Below are positions 36,801 through 54,800 of a stretch of DNA of 64,000 nucleotides, in pieces; within the stretch, counting starts at the first letter, position 1, and each line of letters starts with the position of its first letter. The notes beneath the pieces are model-generated. The model was not told the origin of the DNA. It searched no databases and worked only from the letters and a program-made list of their open reading frames with translations. The position numbers and the translations under genes are program-made. The DNA is taken from assembly GCA_964035545.1 (NCBI GenBank), contig OZ037772.1:4499733-4563732 (forward strand), given 5' to 3'. Origin of the DNA: Bugula neritina (taxonomy: Eukaryota > Bryozoa > Gymnolaemata > Cheilostomatida > Bugulidae).

Positions 36801-39800
36801 ATTATATTATATACTGTGAGTTATTATATTATGTACTATGAGTTATTATATTATATACTATGAGTTATATTATTATATACTGTGAGTTATTATATTATAT
36901 ACTGTGAGTTATTATATTATATACTGTGAGTTATTATATTATATACTATGAGTTATTATAATATTATATACTGTGAGTTATTATATTATATACTATGAGT
37001 TATTATATTATATACTATGAGTTATTATATTATATACTGTGAGTTATTATACTATATACTATGAGTTATTATATTATATACTGTGAGTTATTATATTATA
37101 TACTATGAGTTATTATATTATATACTATGAGTTATTATATTATATACTGTGAGTTAATATATTATATACTGTGAGTTATTATATTATATACTATGAGTTA
37201 TTATATTATATACTGTGAGTTATTATATTATATACTGTGAGTTATTATATTATATACTGTGAGTTATTATATTATATACTGTGAGTTATTATATTATATA
37301 CTGTGAGTTATTATATTATATACTATGAGTTATTATATTATATACTGTGAGTTATTATATTATATACTTTGAGTTATATTATTATATACTGTGAGTTATT
37401 ATATTATATACTATGAGTTATTATACTATATACTGTGAGTTATTATATTATATACTATGAGTTATTATATTATATACTATGAGTTATTATATTATATACT
37501 GTGAGTTATTATATTATATACTATGAGTTATTATATTATATACTATGAGTTAATATATTATATACTGTGAGTTATTATATTATATACTATGAGTTATTAT
37601 ATTATATACTGTGAGTTATTATATTATATACTGTGAGTTATTATATTATATACTGTGAGTTATTATATTATATACTGTGAGTTATTATATTATATACTGT
37701 GAGTTATTATATTATATACTATGAGTTATTATATTATATACTGTGAGTTATTATATTATATACTTTGAGTTATATTATTATATACTGTGAGTTATTATAT
37801 TATATACTATGAGTTATTATACTATATACTATGAGTTATTATATTATATACTATGAGTTATTATACTATATACTGTGAGTTATTATATTATATACTATGA
37901 GTTATTATATTATATACTATGAGTTATTATATTATATACTGTGAGTTATTATATTATATACTGTGAGTTATTATATTATATACTATGAGTTATTATATTA
38001 TATACTGTGAGTTAATATATTATATACTATGAGTTATTATATTATATACTATGAGTTATTATATTATATACTGTGAGTTATTATATTATATACTGTGAGT
38101 TATTATATTATATACTGTGAGTTATTATATTATATACTGTGAGTTATTATATTATATACTATGAGTTATTATATTATATACTGTGAGTTATTATATTATA
38201 TACTATGAGTTATATTATTATATACTGTGAGTTATTATATTATATACTGTGAGTTATTATATTATATACTTTGAGTTATTATATTATATACTATGAGTTA
38301 TTATATTATATACTGTGAGTTAATATATTATATACTGTGAGTTATTATATTATATACTATGAGTTATTATATTATATACTGTGAGTTATTATATTATATA
38401 CTATGAGTTATTATATTATATACTGTGAGTTATTATATTATATACTATGAGTTATTATATTATATACTGTGAGTTATTATATTATATACTGTGAGTTATT
38501 ATATTATATACTATGAGTTATATTATTATATACTGTGAGTTATTATATTATATACTGTGAGTTATTATATTATATACTATGAGTTATTATACTATATACT
38601 GTGAGTTATTATATTATATACTATGAGTTATATTATTATATACTGTGAGTTATTATATTATATACTGTGAGTTAATATATTATATACTATGAGTTATTAT
38701 ATTATATACTGTGAGTTATTATATTATATACTATGAGTTATTATATTATATACTATGAGTTATTATATTATATACTGTGAGTTATTATATTATATACTGT
38801 GAGTTATTATATTATATACTGTGAGTTATTATATTATATACTATGAGTTATTATATTATATACTGTGAGTTATTATATTATATACTATGAGTTATATTAT
38901 TATATACTGTGAGTTATTATATTATATACTGTGAGTTATTATATTATATACTGTGAGTTATTATATTATATACTGTGAGTTATTATATTATATACTATGA
39001 GTTATTATATTATATACTATGAGTTATTATATTATATACTGTGAGTTATTATATTATATACTGTGAGTTATTATATTATATACTGTGAGTTATTATATTA
39101 TATACTATGAGTTATTATATTATATACTATGAGTTATTATATTATATACTATGAGTTATTATATTATATACTGTGAGTTATTATATTATATACTGTGAGT
39201 TATTATATTATATACTGTGAGTTATTATATTATATACTGTGAGTTATTATATTATATACTATGAGTTATATTATTATATACTGTGAGTTATTATATTATA
39301 TACTGTGAGTTATTATATTATATACTATGAGTTATTATATTATATACTGTGAGTTATTATATTATATACTGTGAGTTATTATATTATATACTGTGAGTTA
39401 TTATATTATATACTGTGAGTTATTATATTATATACTGTGAGTTATTATATTATATACTATGAGTTATATTATTATATACTGTGAGTTATTATATTATATA
39501 CTGTGAGTTATTATATTATATACTGTGAGTTATTATATTATATACTATGAGTTATATTATTATATACTGTGAGTTATTATATTATATACTGTGAGTTATT
39601 ATATTATATACTATGAGTTATTATATTATATACTGTGAGTTATTATATTATATACTTTGAGTTATTATATTATATACTATGAGTTATTATATTATATACT
39701 ATGAGTTATTATATTATATACTATGAGTTATTATATTATATACTGTGAGTTATTATATTATATACTATGAGTTATATTATTATATACTGTGAGTTATTAT

Positions 39801-42800
39801 ATTATATACTGTGAGTTATTATATTATATACTATGAGGCATTATACTATATACTATGAGTTATTATATTATATACTATGAGTTATTATATTATATACTGT
39901 GAGTTATTATATTATATACTATGAGTTATTATATTATATACTGTGAGTTATTATATTATATACTATGAGTTATATTATTATATACTGTGAGTTATTATAT
40001 TATATACTGTGAGTTATTATATTATATACTATGAGTTATTATACTATATACTGTGAGTTATTATATTATATACTATGAGTTATATTATTATATACTGTGA
40101 GTTATTATATTATATACTGTGAGTTAATATATTATATACTATGAGTTATTATATTATATACTGTGAGTTATTATATTATATACTATGAGTTATTATATTA
40201 TATACTATGAGTTATTATATTATATACTGTGAGTTATTATATTATATACTGTGAGTTATTATATTATATACTGTGAGTTATTATATTATATACTATGAGT
40301 TATTATATTATATACTGTGAGTTATTATATTATATACTATGAGTTATTATATTATATACTGTGAGTTATTATATTATATACTGTGAGTTATTATATTATA
40401 TACTGTGAGTTATTATATTATATACTATGAGTTATATTATTATATACTGTGAGTTATTATATTATATACTGTGAGTTATTATATTATATACTATGAGTTA
40501 TTATATTATATACTGTGAGTTATTATATTATATACTGTGAGTTATTATATTATATACTGTGAGTTATTATATTATATACTGTGAGTTATTATATTATATA
40601 CTGTGAGTTATTATATTATATACTATGAGTTATATTATTATATACTGTGAGTTATTATATTATATACTGTGAGTTATTATATTATATACTGTGAGTTATT
40701 ATATTATATACTGTGAGTTATATTATTATATACTGTGAGTTATTATATTATATACTGTGAGTTATTATATTATATACTATGAGTTATTATATTATATACT
40801 GTGAGTTATTATATTATATACTTTGAGTTATTATATTATATACTATGAGTTATTATATTATATACTATGAGTTATTATATTATATACTATGAGTTATTAT
40901 ATTATATACTGTGAGTTATTATATTATATACTATGAGTTATATTATTATATACTGTGAGTTATTATATTATATACTGTGAGTTATTATATTATATACTGT
41001 GAGTTATTATATTATATACTGTGAGTTATTATATTATATACTATGAGTTATTATATTATATACTATGAGTTATTATATTATATACTATGAGTTATTATAT
41101 TATATACTGTGAGTTATTATATTATATACTGTGAGTTATTATATTATATACTGTGAGTTATTATATTATATACTGTGAGTTATTATATTATATACTGTGA
41201 GTTATTATATTATATACTATGAGTTATTATATTATATACTATGAGTTATTATATTATATACTATGAGTTATTATATTATATACTGTGAGTTATTATATTA
41301 TATACTGTGAGTTATTATATTATATACTGTGAGTTATTATATTATATACTGTGAGTTATTATATTATATACTATGAGTTATATTATTATATACTGTGAGT
41401 TATTATATTATATACTGTGAGTTATTATATTATATACTATGAGTTATTATATTATATACTGTGAGTTATTATATTATATACTGTGAGTTATTATATTATA
41501 TACTGTGAGTTATTATATTATATACTGTGAGTTATTATATTATATACTGTGAGTTATTATATTATATACTATGAGTTATATTATTATATACTGTGAGTTA
41601 TTATATTATATACTGTGAGTTATTATATTATATACTGTGAGTTATTATATTATATACTGTGAGTTATATTATTATATACTGTGAGTTATTATATTATATA
41701 CTGTGAGTTATTATATTATATACTATGAGTTATTATATTATATACTGTGAGTTATTATATTATATACTTTGAGTTATTATATTATATACTATGAGTTATT
41801 ATATTATATACTATGAGTTATTATATTATATACTATGAGTTATTATATTATATACTGTGAGTTATTATATTATATACTATGAGTTATATTATTATATACT
41901 GTGAGTTATTATATTATATACTGTGAGTTATTATATTATATACTGTGAGTTATTATATTATATACTGTGAGTTATTATATTATATACTATGAGTTATATT
42001 ATTATATACTGTGAGTTATTATATTATATACTGTGAGTTATTATATTATATACTATGAGTTATTATATTGTATACTATGAGTTATTATATTATATACTAT
42101 GAGTTATTATATTATATACTGTGAGTTATTATATTATATACTGTGAGTTATTATATTATATACTGTGAGTTATTATATTATATACTGTGAGTTATTATAT
42201 TATATACTATGAGTTATATTATTATATACTGTGAGTTATTATATTATATACTATGAGTTATTATACTATATACTGTGAGTTATTATATTATATACTGTGA
42301 GTTATTATATTATATACTATGAGTTATTATATTATATAATATGAGTTATTATATTATATACTGTGAGTTATTATATTATATACTGTGAGTTATTATATTA
42401 TATACTGTGAGTTATTATATTATATACTGTGAGTTATTATATTATATACTATGAGTTATTATATTATATACTGTGAGTTATTATATTATATACTATGAGT
42501 TATATTATTATATACTGTGAGTTATTATATTATATACTGTGAGTTATTATATTATATACTTTGAGTTATTATATTATATACTGTGAGTTATTATATTATA
42601 TACTGTGAGTTATTATATTATATACTATGAGTTATTATATTATATACTATGAGTTATTATATTATATACTATGAGTTATTATATTATATACTATGAGTTA
42701 TTATATTATATACTTTGAGTTATTATATTATATACTGTGAGTTATTATATTATATACTGTGAGTTATTATATTATATACTGTGAGTTATATTATTATATA

Positions 42801-45800
42801 CTGTGAGGTATTATATTATATACTGTGAGTTATTATATTATATACTGTGAGTTATATTATTATATACTGTGAGTTATTATATTATATACTATGAGTTATT
42901 ATACTATATACTGTGAGTTATTATATTATATACTGTGAGTTATTATATTATATACTATGAGTTATTATATTATATACTGTGAGTTATTATATTATATACT
43001 GTGAGTTATTATATTATATACTGTGAGTTATTATATTATATACTGTGAGTTATTATATTATATACTATGAGTTATATTATTATATACTGTGAGTTATTAT
43101 ATTATATACTATGAGTTATTATATTATATACTATGAGTTATTATATTATATACTGTGAGTTATTATATTATATACTGTGAGTTATTATATTATATACTAT
43201 GAGTTATATTATTATATACTGTGAGTTATTATATTATATACTATGAGTTATTATACTATATACTGTGAGTTATTATATTATATACTGTGAGTTATTATAT
43301 TATATACTATGAGTTATTATATTATATACTGTGAGTTATTATATTATATACTGTGAGTTATTATATTATATACTATGAGTTATTATATTATATACTATGA
43401 GTTATTATATTATATACTATGAGTTATTATATTATATACTGTGAGTTATTATATTATATACTATGAGTTATTATATTATATACTGTGAGTTATTATATTA
43501 TATACTTTGAGTTATTATATTATATACTGTGAGTTATTATAATATATACTGTGAGTTATTATATTATATACTATGAGTTATTATACTATATACTATGAGT
43601 TATTATATTATATACTATGAGTTATTATATTATATACTGTGAGTTATTATATTATATACTATGAGTTATATTATTATATACTGTGAGTTATTATATTATA
43701 TACTATGAGTTATTATACTATATACTGTGAGTTATTATATTATATACTGTGAGTTATTATATTATATACTATGAGTTATTATATTATATACTGTGAGTTA
43801 TTATATTATATACTGTGAGTTATTATATTATATACTATGAGTTATTATATTATATACTATGAGTTATTATATTATATACTATGAGTTATTATATTATATA
43901 CTGTGAGTTATTATATTATATACTATGAGTTATTATATTATATACTGTGAGTTATTATATTATATACTTTGAGTTATTATATTATATACTGTGAGTTATT
44001 ATAATATATACTGTGAGTTATTATATTATATACTATGAGTTATTATATTATATACTATGAGTTATTATATTATATACTATGAGTTATTATACTATATACT
44101 ATGAGTTATTATATTATATACTATGAGTTATTATATTATATACTATGAGTTATTATATTATATACTGTGAGTTATTATATTATATACTATGAGTTATTAT
44201 ATTATATACTGTGAGTTATTATATTATATACTGTGAGTTATTATATTATATACTGTGAGTTATTATATTATATACTGTGAGTTATTATATTATATACTGT
44301 GAGTTATTATATTATATACTGTGAGTTATTATATTATATACTATGAGTTATTATATTATATACTGTGAGTTATTATATTATATACTTTGAGTTATATTAT
44401 TATATACTGTGAGTTATTATATTATATACTATGAGTTATTATACTATATACTGTGAGTTATTATATTATATACTATGAGTTATTATATTATATACTGTGA
44501 GTTATTATATTATATACTGTGAGTTATTATATTATATACTGTGAGTTATTATATTATATACTGTGAGTTATTATATTATATACTATGAGTTATTATATTA
44601 TATACTATGAGTTATTATATTATATACTATGAGTTATTATATTATATACTATGAGTTATTATATTATATACTGTGAGTTATTATATTATATACTATGAGT
44701 TATTATATTATATACTGTTAGTTATTATATTATATACTGTTAGTTATTATATTATATACTGTGAGTTATTATATTATATACTATGAGTTATTATACTATA
44801 TACTGTGAGTTATTATATTATATACTATGAGGCATTATACTATATACTATGAGTTATTATATTATATACTATGAGTTATTATACTATATACTATGAGTTA
44901 TTATATTATATACTATGAGTTATTATATTATATACTGTGAGTTATTATATTATATACTATGAGTTATTATATTATATACTATGAGTTATTATATTATATA
45001 CTATGAGTTATTATATTATATACTATGAGTTATTATATTATATACTGTGAGTTATTATATTATATACTATGAGTTATTATATTATATACTGTTAGTTATT
45101 ATATTATATACTTTGAGTTATTATATTATATACTGTGAGTTATTATAATATATACTGTGAGTTATTATATTATATACTATGAGTTATTATACTATATACT
45201 ATGAGTTATTATATTATATACTATGAGTTATTATATTATATACTGTGAGTTATTATATTATATACTATGAGTTATTATATTATATACTGTGAGTTATTAT
45301 ATTATATACTGTGAGTTATTATATTATATACTGTGAGTTATTATATTATATACTATGAGTTATTATATTATATACTGTGAGTTATTATATTATATACTAT
45401 GAGTTATTATATTATATACTGTGAGTTATTATATTATATACTATGAGTTATTATATTATATACTGTGAGTTATTATATTATATACTTTGAGTTATTATAT
45501 TATATACTGTGAGTTATTATAATATATACTGTGAGTTATTATATTATATACTATGAGTTATTATACTATATACTATGAGTTATTATATTATATACTATGA
45601 GTTATTATATTATATACTGTGAGTTATTATATTATATACTATGAGTTATTATATTATATACTGTGAGTTATTATATTATATACTGTGAGTTATTATATTA
45701 TATACTGTGAGTTATTATATTATATACTATGAGTTATTATATTATATACTGTGAGTTATTATATTATATACTGTGAGTTATTATATTATATACTGTGAGT

Positions 45801-48800
45801 TATTATATTATATACTGTGAGTTATTATATTATATACTATGAGTTATATTATTATATACTGCGAGTTATTATATTATATACTATGAGTTATTATACTATA
45901 TACTGTGAGTTATTATATTATATACTGTGAGTTATTATATTATATACTTTGAGTTATTATATTATATACTGTGAGTTATTATATTATATACTGTGAGTTA
46001 TTATATTATATACTATGAGTTATATTATTATATACTATGAGTTATTATATTATATACTATGAGTTATTATACTATATACTGTGAGTTATTATATTATATA
46101 CTGTGAGTTATTATATTATATACTATGAGTTATTATATTATATACTGTGAGTTATTATATTATATACTGTGAGTTATTATATTATATACTATGAGTTATT
46201 ATATTATATACTGTGAGTTATTATATTATATACTGTGAGTTATTATATTATATACTATGAGTTATATTATTATATACTGTGAGTTATTATATTATATACT
46301 ATGAGTTATTATACTATATACTGTGAGTTATTATATTATATACTGTGAGTTATTATATTATATACTGTGAGTTATTATATTATATACTGTGAGTTATTAT
46401 ATTATATACTATGAGTTATTATGTTATATACTGTGAGTTATTATATTATATACTATGAGTTATATTATTATATACTGTGAGTTATTATATTATATACTGT
46501 GAGTTATTATATTATATACTTTGAGTTATTATATTATATACTGTGAGTTATTATATTATATACTGTGAGTTATTATATTATATACTATGAGTTATTATAT
46601 TATATACTATGAGTTATTATATTATATACTATGAGTTATTATATTATATACTATGAGTTATATTATTATATACTGTGAGTTATTATATTATATACTATGA
46701 GTTATTATACTATATACTGTGAGTTATTATATTATATACTGTGAGTTATTATATTATATACTATGAGTTATTATATTATATACTGTGAGTTATTATATTA
46801 TATACTGTGAGTTATTATATTATATACTGTGAGTTATTATATTATATACTGTGAGTTATTATATTATATACTATGAGTTATATTATTATATACTGTGAGT
46901 TATTATATTATATACTATGAGTTATTATATTATATACTATGAGTTATTATATTATATACTGTGAGTTATTATATTATATACTGTGAGTTATTATATTATA
47001 TACTATGAGTTATATTATTATATACTGTGAGTTATTATATTATATACTATGAGTTATTATACTATATACTGTGAGTTATTATATTATATACTGTGAGTTA
47101 TTATATTATATACTATGAGTTATTATATTATATACTGTGAGTTATTATATTATATACTGTGAGTTATTATATTATATACTATGAGTTATTATATTATATA
47201 CTGTGAGTTATTATATTATATACTATGAGTTATTATATTATATACTATGAGTTATTATATTATATACTATGAGTTATTATATTATATACTGTGAGTTATT
47301 ATATTATATACTATGAGTTATTATATTATATACTGTGAGTTATTATATTATATACTTTGAGTTATTATATTATATACTGTGAGTTATTATAATATATACT
47401 GTGAGTTATTATATTATATACTATGAGTTATTATACTATATACTATGAGTTATTATATTATATACTATGAGTTATTATATTATATACTGTGAGTTATTAT
47501 ATTATATACTATGAGTTATTATATTATATACTGTGAGTTATTATATTATATACTGTGAGTTATTATATTATATACTATGAGTTATTATATTATATACTAT
47601 GAGTTATTATATTATATACTGTGAGTTATTATATTATATACTGTGAGTTATTATATTATATACTGTGAGTTATTATACTATATACTGTGAGTTATTATAT
47701 TATATACTATGAGTTATTATATTATATACTGTGAGTTATTATATTATATACTATGAGTTATTATATTATATACTGTGAGTTATTATATTATATACTGTGA
47801 GTTATTATATTATATACTGTGAGTTATTATATTATATACTATGAGTTATTATATTATATACTGTGAGTTATTATATTATATACTATGAGTTATTATATTA
47901 TATACTGTGAGTTATTATATTATATACTATGAGTTATTATATTATATACTGTGAGTTATTATATTATATACTTTGAGTTATTATATTATATACTGTGAGT
48001 TATTATAATATATACTGTGAGTTATTATATTATATACTATGAGTTATTATACTATATACTATGAGTTATTATATTATATACTATGAGTTATTATATTATA
48101 TACTGTGAGTTATTATATTATATACTGTGAGTTATTATATTATATACTATGAGTTATTATATTATATACTATGAGTTATTATATTATATACTGTGAGTTA
48201 TTATATTATATACTGTGAGTTATTATATTATATACTATGAGTTATTATATTATATACTGTGAGTTATTATATTATATACTGTGAGTTATTATATTATATA
48301 CTGTGAGTTATTATATTATATACTGTGAGTTATTATATTATATACTGTGAGTTATTATATTATATACTGTGAGTTATTATATTATATACTGTGAGTTATT
48401 ATATTATATACTGTGAGTTATTATATTATATACTATGAGTTATTATATTATATACTGTGAGTTATTATATTATATACTATGAGTTATTATATTATATACT
48501 GTGAGTTATTATATTATATACTATGAGTTATTATATTATATACTGTGAGTTATTATATTATATACTATGAGTTATTATATTATATACTGTGAGTTATTAT
48601 ATTATATACTATGAGTTATTATATTATATACTATGAGTTATTATATTATATACTATGAGTTATTATATTATATACTGTGAGTTATTATATTATATACTGT
48701 GAGTTATTATATTATATACTATGAGTTATATTATTATATACTGTGAGTTATTATATTATATACTATGAGTTATTATACTATATACTGTGAGTTATTATAT

Positions 48801-51800
48801 TATATACTGTGAGTTATTATATTATATACTATGAGTTATTATATTATATACTATGAGTTATTATATTATATACTATGAGTTATTATATTATATACTGTGA
48901 GTTATTATATTATATACTATGAGTTATTATATTATATACTGTGAGTTATTATATTATATACTATGAGTTATTATATTATATACTATGAGTTATTATATTA
49001 TATACTGTGAGTTATTATATTATATACTGTGAGTTATTATATTATATACTGTGAGTTATTATATTATATACTGTGAGTTATTATATTATATACTATGAGT
49101 TATATTATTATATACTGCGAGTTATTATATTATATACTATGAGTTATTATACTATATACTGTGAGTTATTATATTATATACTGTGAGTTATTATATTATA
49201 TACTTTGAGTTATTATATTATATACTGTGAGTTATTATATTATATACTGTGAGTTATTATATTATATACTATGAGTTATATTATTATATACTGTGAGTTA
49301 TTATATTATATACTATGAGTTATTATACTATATACTGTGAGTTATTATATTATATACTGTGAGTTATTATATTATATACTATGAGTTATTATATTATATA
49401 CTGTGAGTTATTATATTATATACTGTGAGTTATTATATTATATACTATGAGTTATTATATTATATACTATGAGTTATTATATTATATACTATGAGTTATT
49501 ATATTATATACTGTGAGTTATTATATTATATACTATGAGTTATTATATTATATACTGTGAGTTATTATATTATATACTTTGAGTTATTATATTATATACT
49601 GTGAGTTATTATATTATATACTATGAGTTATTATACTATATACTATGAGTTATTATATTATATACTATGAGTTATTATATTATATACTGTGAGTTATTAT
49701 ATTATATACTATGAGTTATTATATTATATACTATGAGTTATTATATTATATACTATGAGTTATTATATTATATACTATGAGTTATTATATTATATACTAT
49801 GAGTTATTATATTATATACTTTGAGTTATTATATTATATACTATGAGTTATTATATTATATACTATGAGTTATTATATTATATACTTTGAGTTATTATAT
49901 TATATACTATGAGTTATTATATTATATATTATGAGTTATTATATTATATACTGTGAGTTATTATATTATATACTGTGAGTTATTATATTATATACTATGA
50001 GTTATTATATTATATACTGTGAGTTATTATATTATATACTATGAGTTATTATATTATATACTGTGAGTTATTATATTATATACTATGAGTTATTATATTA
50101 TATACTATGAGTTATTATATTATATACTATGAGTTATTATATTATATACTATGAGTTATTATATTATATACTTTGAGTTATTATATTATATATTATGAGT
50201 TATTATATTATATACTGTGAGTTATTATATTATATACTATGAGTTATTATATTATATACTATGAGTTATTATATTATATACTTTGAGTTATTATATCATA
50301 TACTATGAGTTATTATACTATATACTATGAGTTATTATATTATATACTATGAGTTATTATATTATATACTGTGAGTTATTATATTATATACTGTGAGTTA
50401 TTATATTATATACTATGAGTTATTATATTATATACTATGAGTTATTATACTATATACTATGAGTTATTATATTATATACTATGAGGCATTATTATATTGT
50501 ATCCTGTGAGTTATTATATTATAAACTGTTTCCAGACCCCAACAATGAGTGGAGACACAACTCCAACAAATGGCCAGTTGATGCTCCAATGACCACGGCA
50601 CTCTTCACAGAAGGTGTGACAACTCTACAGGGTGACTATGTCCAAGGGTTGGGCTACTACGAGTACGTCCCGGAATACTTCAGATGTGTGGTTCAGAGAA
50701 AGGCTAAGTCGGAATCCCAGAGCTACCTAGAAAGTGTGAGCTACTCTTACATTTAGATTCACTGCGGCGCTGTCTTTAGTTGCTGCCCGTGTTTTCAGCA
50801 GCATTTTACTATTCCTTGCTGATCAAGAATATTCAGTTAAAAAAACTAAAGCAGTCTCCTTGTCATCAATATATTGCAAATAATATTAAAAAAAACTTCT
50901 GTAAACATCTAAAGAATTGTATAACCTATTTTTTTGTATGCTACGCTAACTAAACTATTACACTAGATAAACGGGTTATATAGAATTTTTATAAAAAGCC
51001 TTGAAAACCCCTCAGTATTTGATACTCACTAAAATTCATGATCTAATCAAAATTCTTCATCTGTCATTGCGTCATCCAATAGATTTAACGTGTTAATTCA
51101 CTACATGTAAGTTGCTCCATTAAAATGCCTCAACACATGTATTCTTGGGAAAACCCTGACTTTCCCCTACACGCATATCCTCTCGGGATTACCTGAACTT
51201 GCCCCCACATATATCTTCTGGGAAAACCCTGACTTGCCCCTACATGTATATGCTCTGGGACTGCCCTGGATTGCCCATGCACATATCTCCTCTAGGGATT
51301 GCCCGGACTTATCATTTTTGTCTCATCAAAACATTTTGAAAAAATGTATTTTGTTTACTCATTTTGTGAACATTTGTATATTTAGGGTTAACTATCTTTT
51401 TACATTTTATAAAGCTAATACATCAAATTCTCAACAATTGTCATTTGGAGAAGTTTGATTCAGTCTGATCAAGCTTAGGTTGTCTCTGTTACAATCCACT
51501 TGTTCAGGTACAACACAGCGAAGTACATGACTAATGCATCAATTCTAACCAATCAAATGTGTTGTAGAGAGGAATTTTAGGGCTATTCTTGCGAGTTAAA
51601 GTCATATCAACTGCCAAAGGCCTGACTTTTGGAAAGCAAAATGGCGGCAGGTTTGGCTGCTATAAAGGAGCGAAATCTTATCAACTAGAGCAGCTCTCTG
51701 TTTCAGAAGGTAAAAGCACATTCACATAATTTTAACAAACTTTTTAACTGTTTTTATCTTATAAATTCACAGTTTGATTAGCTGTAGTTACCAAACTATG

Positions 51801-54800
51801 CCAAACGTGCCAGTACCTAATACATTTTTATATTCTGATACAGTAAACTAAGTGTTTACAAGTACTAATTAGTATATTCTAGTGTTTTAGTATATTCTGC
51901 AGTATCCTCTATGGTATGTTATAATATATTTTAGTGTATTGCAGTATATTCCAGTATGTAATATAGTATATTCTATAGTATAGTATAGTGTGTTGTTTGA
52001 AATCCCGAAGTCCCTGTAGCGTAAATGGTTAGCGCACCTGCTTGCAAGCCGGAGGTCTGTGGTTCGATTCCCGATGAGAGCAATTATTTTACATAGTGTA
52101 GTATGGTATAGTATAGCATAGTCTAGTATAGTATATTGTGTTACAGTAAACCAAGTGTTTGAGTTTGGTCCATGTAAGACGTTCGATGAAGAAGCATACA
52201 AGAAATGCAGAGAGAAACCGTGCAGCTACCCTGACAGTATCAACCACTTCTTCTATGCTGGGAGACACCCAGCTGGTGAAAAGCAGAACTTTGAAAGTTT
52301 GAGGTGGGTCTATGACTCATACTATTCCATTTGTGATGACTCATACTATTCTAGTTGTCATGACTCATACTAGTCTAGTTGTGGTGACTCATACTATTAT
52401 ATTTGTGGTGACACTTAGTATTCTTTTGAAGTGCAATGCAACTCTGTGAAATTTCAGCTCGGTCAAATTGAACTTCTGACTGAAAATCATGAAAGTATAA
52501 ATGCAAAATATTTTAATTTTGTTATGACTTGTTTGCATTGGGATGTTGAATTTCTCATTCCATATTTAGCACAACAGTTTAGTAGTAAATTGAGTAAAAG
52601 CTATTGCTTTTTTTAAACTAGGAGACAAATTGTTTTTGCATGAAAGCCATAAATATTAGTCTAAAATTTATGATGAGAATTAATGTGCTTTATTCATTGT
52701 GTTACATCACAGTAAATGAATAGCTTGGACTCCTACCTTTGTACTATCCTCATTCTTAAATACAAAGCTATGAGATTCTTGTAAAACAGGATGCTGTAGG
52801 ATTATTTTATATAATTCTGTGTCACAAATATTAAGTTTTCTCTGTAGGTTTAGAGTTGTCTGTGCTGATCAAAGTTTTTCTGAATCAGAGCGACAAGCTT
52901 GTGCTCAGAGATTATGGGGTGAGTAGATTACATGCGGAGATTTAGATATATATAGCTGTTGGTTGTATGTGCCTATATGTTGACTACGTATGTTATTATA
53001 TATACACGTATGCCATCAATGTTTCTACTGATACATCTGTCTCGTCTTTGCGGGTTTTAAAGTCAATGAAGATGTTTTATAATCATAACACAAATTAAAA
53101 CTTGACAGATTAAATCTATTCTAGTGAAAAGCATTTCTACAGTCAGACAATAGCTATAGTGTTATTATACAAGATCTTTTTAAGACTGAAACATGAGTTA
53201 ATACAGTTTAGAACATGTTTAATATATAGTAGAGACAACTTATAAAGCTACATACATAGACAATCAATATCTAACTATCAGACTGATGTAACACTATAAT
53301 ATTCATATGATACAATTTTCTGTTTCTAGGAGTAAGCAACTCCCAAGGTCTCACAAAGTATGAGTATCGCTGTGAGTCTGAGATGACTGAGAACTGGCCG
53401 GCAGAAAGCCCGGCTCAACCAGATGTCTATCTTGAGGATTATAAGGCTATTCTTCAGTCCCCGACCCTTCCCATGTCTGCAAATGATAGTTAGTAGCTAT
53501 ACCTTCATATGCTATCTACTCCCTGTCTATTTCTATGCTATATACTTCCTGTCTCATTCTATGCGATATACTCTCTGTCTATTTCTATACTCTATACTCC
53601 CTGTCTATTTCTATACTCTATACTCCCTGTCTATTTCTATACTATATACTCCCTGTCTATTTCTATACTATATACTCCCTGTCTATTTCTATACTATATA
53701 CTCTCTGTCTATTTCTATACTATATACTCCCTGTCTGTTTCTATACTATATACTCCCTCTCTATTTCTATACTATATACTCTCTGTCTATTTCTATACTA
53801 TATACTCCCTGTCTATTTCTATACTATATACTCCCTGTCTGTTTCTATACTATATACTCCCTGTCTGTTTCTATACTATATACTCCCTGTCTATTTCTAT
53901 ACTATATACTCCCTGTCTATTTTTATACTATATACTCCCTGTCTATTTCTATACTATATACTCCCTCTCTATTTCTATACTATATACTCTCTGTCTATTT
54001 CTATACTATATACTCCCTGTCTGTTTCTATACTATATACTCCCTCTCTATTTCTATACTATATAGTCCCGGTCTATTTCTATACTATATACTCCCTGTCT
54101 ATTTCTATACTATATACTCCCTGTCTATTTTTATACTATATACTCCCTGTCTATTTCTATACTATATACTCCCTGTCTGTTTCTATACTATATACTCCCT
54201 GTCTATTTCTTTATACTAAACCTGTAGTGAAATTTATGTTAGATTTTTAGTTAAGCTTTCAGGCTACGTTATATCCAGAGCCTTTGCAGACACACTGCCT
54301 ACAGCTCAGACACATGCAGACACTTGGCAATAGCTGCCAGTGAACTGATTCACTAGTGAAATAATATTGATAGTGTCATCCATGTGTCATGTTAGATTAT
54401 TGGTATAATGAGGTTACATCAGTGATGATTAAAATTACTAGTCAACCTAGTTCACAATAATGCCTTTGCTGTCTATTTCTCTACATTCTTTACATTGCAC
54501 ATTATTGCTTGTCTATTTCTTTAAACCTCTACATTATAACCTACGGCATTCATAGTTTATTGCATTAGATATGAAATCATAGAATATAAAAGTACCACGT
54601 TCTCATGAGTCTCACACAAGTTCTGATTGGTTCTCGTGAATCTCGCACAAGCTCTGATTGGTCTCACTACCTGTCTAATTACAAATATTGACAGAAGAAA
54701 ACTTTAACTAACTGAAACTCTATCTCTATATTGATAATCTGCTTTAGTAAAAAATGAGTACCTGGGGTGGAGAGAGCCAGTTCTCAGGAAGCTGATTATA

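Noticed and set aside
33975-50510. CRISPR array
   Set aside because: The repeats are contiguous head-to-tail units without unique spacers, in an intron of an animal gene.
53423-54250. Open frames of up to 275 codons with repeating LFLYYILPVYFYTIYS
   Set aside because: The 26-bp array lacks stops in all three forward frames. The real exon ends at 53488, and the frame runs out into repeat.
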